A stretch of DNA of 32,140 bases from Schoenoplectus triqueter (taxonomy: Eukaryota > Streptophyta > Magnoliopsida > Poales > Cyperaceae): the NCBI GenBank assembly GCA_964058805.1, contig CAXKVV010001091.1, positions 1 through 32,140 on the forward strand, given 5' to 3'. Shown piece by piece: positions 31,815-32,140 of the stretch. The position numbers and the translations under genes are program-made. Each line of letters begins with the position of its first letter. Position 1 is the first letter of the stretch. The notes beneath the pieces are model-generated. The model was given only the letters and a program-made list of their open reading frames with translations, made no database searches and was not told where the DNA came from.

Positions 31815-32140
31815 TATAAGAGCTTGGAGATTGATTGTTTTGGTTGTTGCTTGATCAATTGGAGTTTTTGCTGAATTTGATAGATGTGAGAGTGGTTCTT
31901 TTTCTTACCATACGGTTTCTCGGCTTTCTCCCATATCTGTTGGGCAGTGTTCTGATATGTCATGATTTTAACTATGTGAGGCTTCATTACTGCTAGCAGC
32001 CATCCAACAAATCTATTGTCATTCTTTTACCACTCTGTGATGACCTTTTTCTCATCTTCAGTTGGTGCTCCAGTAGCAACCGATACTAATATAGTGATTT
32101 CTCCATTAATATATTCAATTTTGTCTCTGACAATCAATCC

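Larger units (their letters stand above)
28240..32140 (-). pseudogene. Copia retrotransposon gag-pol, decayed, open at right edge
   Basis: Read from the right edge on the minus strand. Gag: RDKIEYINGEI, NTAQQIWEKAEKPYGKKKNH, LYIPPTSDLEEIQRREDQYD, NDVMARVVGEEIRRAVISSQ. A zinc-knuckle remnant follows (CKNTGHRKDG, about 31110). Protease: ILDSEATDNMTGDENSLL near 30950, with Gly of DSGA replaced by Glu and a stop just before. Integrase: RSDNGIKFMNQ and HQTSCVYTPEK near 30600-30500. Reverse transcriptase: EAFAPIVKMNTVRILFSIAI near 29430, VSVDYIIIMGNNLEKIKK near 29130 (YVDD active site lost) and DLGFLKYFLDIEIV. RNase H end: ISNLVFHKRTKHIV and REKIQVREIKTPYIKSE near 28380-28260. Many stops and frameshifts interrupt it. 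A solo LTR and a short retroposon are nested in it. It lies opposite in orientation to the SEO fragment. Confidence 0.9.

Noticed and set aside
1..32140. Search for CRISPR arrays, rRNA, tRNA, bacterial operons or defence islands
   Set aside because: None seen; the sequence is plant nuclear DNA with spliced genes and plant transposons.

Overview
This is nuclear DNA of a flowering plant. Spliced genes with GT-AG introns encode a plant CCT chaperonin subunit, a plant-type NAD-dependent glycerol-3-phosphate dehydrogenase and a sieve-element-occlusion (SEO, phloem P-protein) fragment. The DNA between them is very AT-rich and packed with plant transposons. P-proteins of the SEO family are generally reported missing from grasses, so a non-grass angiosperm is likelier; I cannot name the species from sequence alone.

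Layout. 1-1885 (minus): the first three coding exons of CCT5 (chaperonin epsilon subunit), open at the left edge. 2040-3760: AT-rich intergenic DNA. 3764-8691 (minus): an apparently intact 11-exon glycerol-3-phosphate dehydrogenase gene. Its tenth intron carries two adjacent foldback elements (MITE-like), and its fourth intron appears to use a GC donor. 8692-10284: AT-rich intergenic DNA with a hairpin and a diverged tandem repeat. 10285-19380: a decayed autonomous-type CACTA (En/Spm) DNA transposon of about 9.1 kb. It has matching termini, dense subterminal TATAGCGGTT motifs, a broken TNP2 transposase gene and a second broken gene joining a Ptta/En/Spm domain to a ULP1-like cysteine protease domain. 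19381-24177: AT-rich DNA with one more foldback and a possible 1.6-kb LTR-like block. 24178-25076 (minus): a truncated Copia retrotransposon with LTR, primer binding site and the start of its protease. 26317-27830 (plus): a TATA box and four exons of an SEO-type gene with a damaged 5' end and no recognisable C-terminal part. 28240-32140 (minus): a decayed Copia gag-pol that runs off the right edge. It contains a 79-bp SINE/LINE-like insertion with a 16-bp target duplication and a solo LTR inserted in gag.

The host genes are unrelated housekeeping or phloem genes and show no sign of acting as a cluster. Most of the unusual structure is transposon biology: nesting, decay and internal motif arrays. 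I found no convincing new defence, toxin or metabolic system. The observations most worth a second look are the layout of the CACTA element (protease-bearing second gene plus an internal copy of its subterminal motif array) and the SEO gene cut short next to a Copia element.
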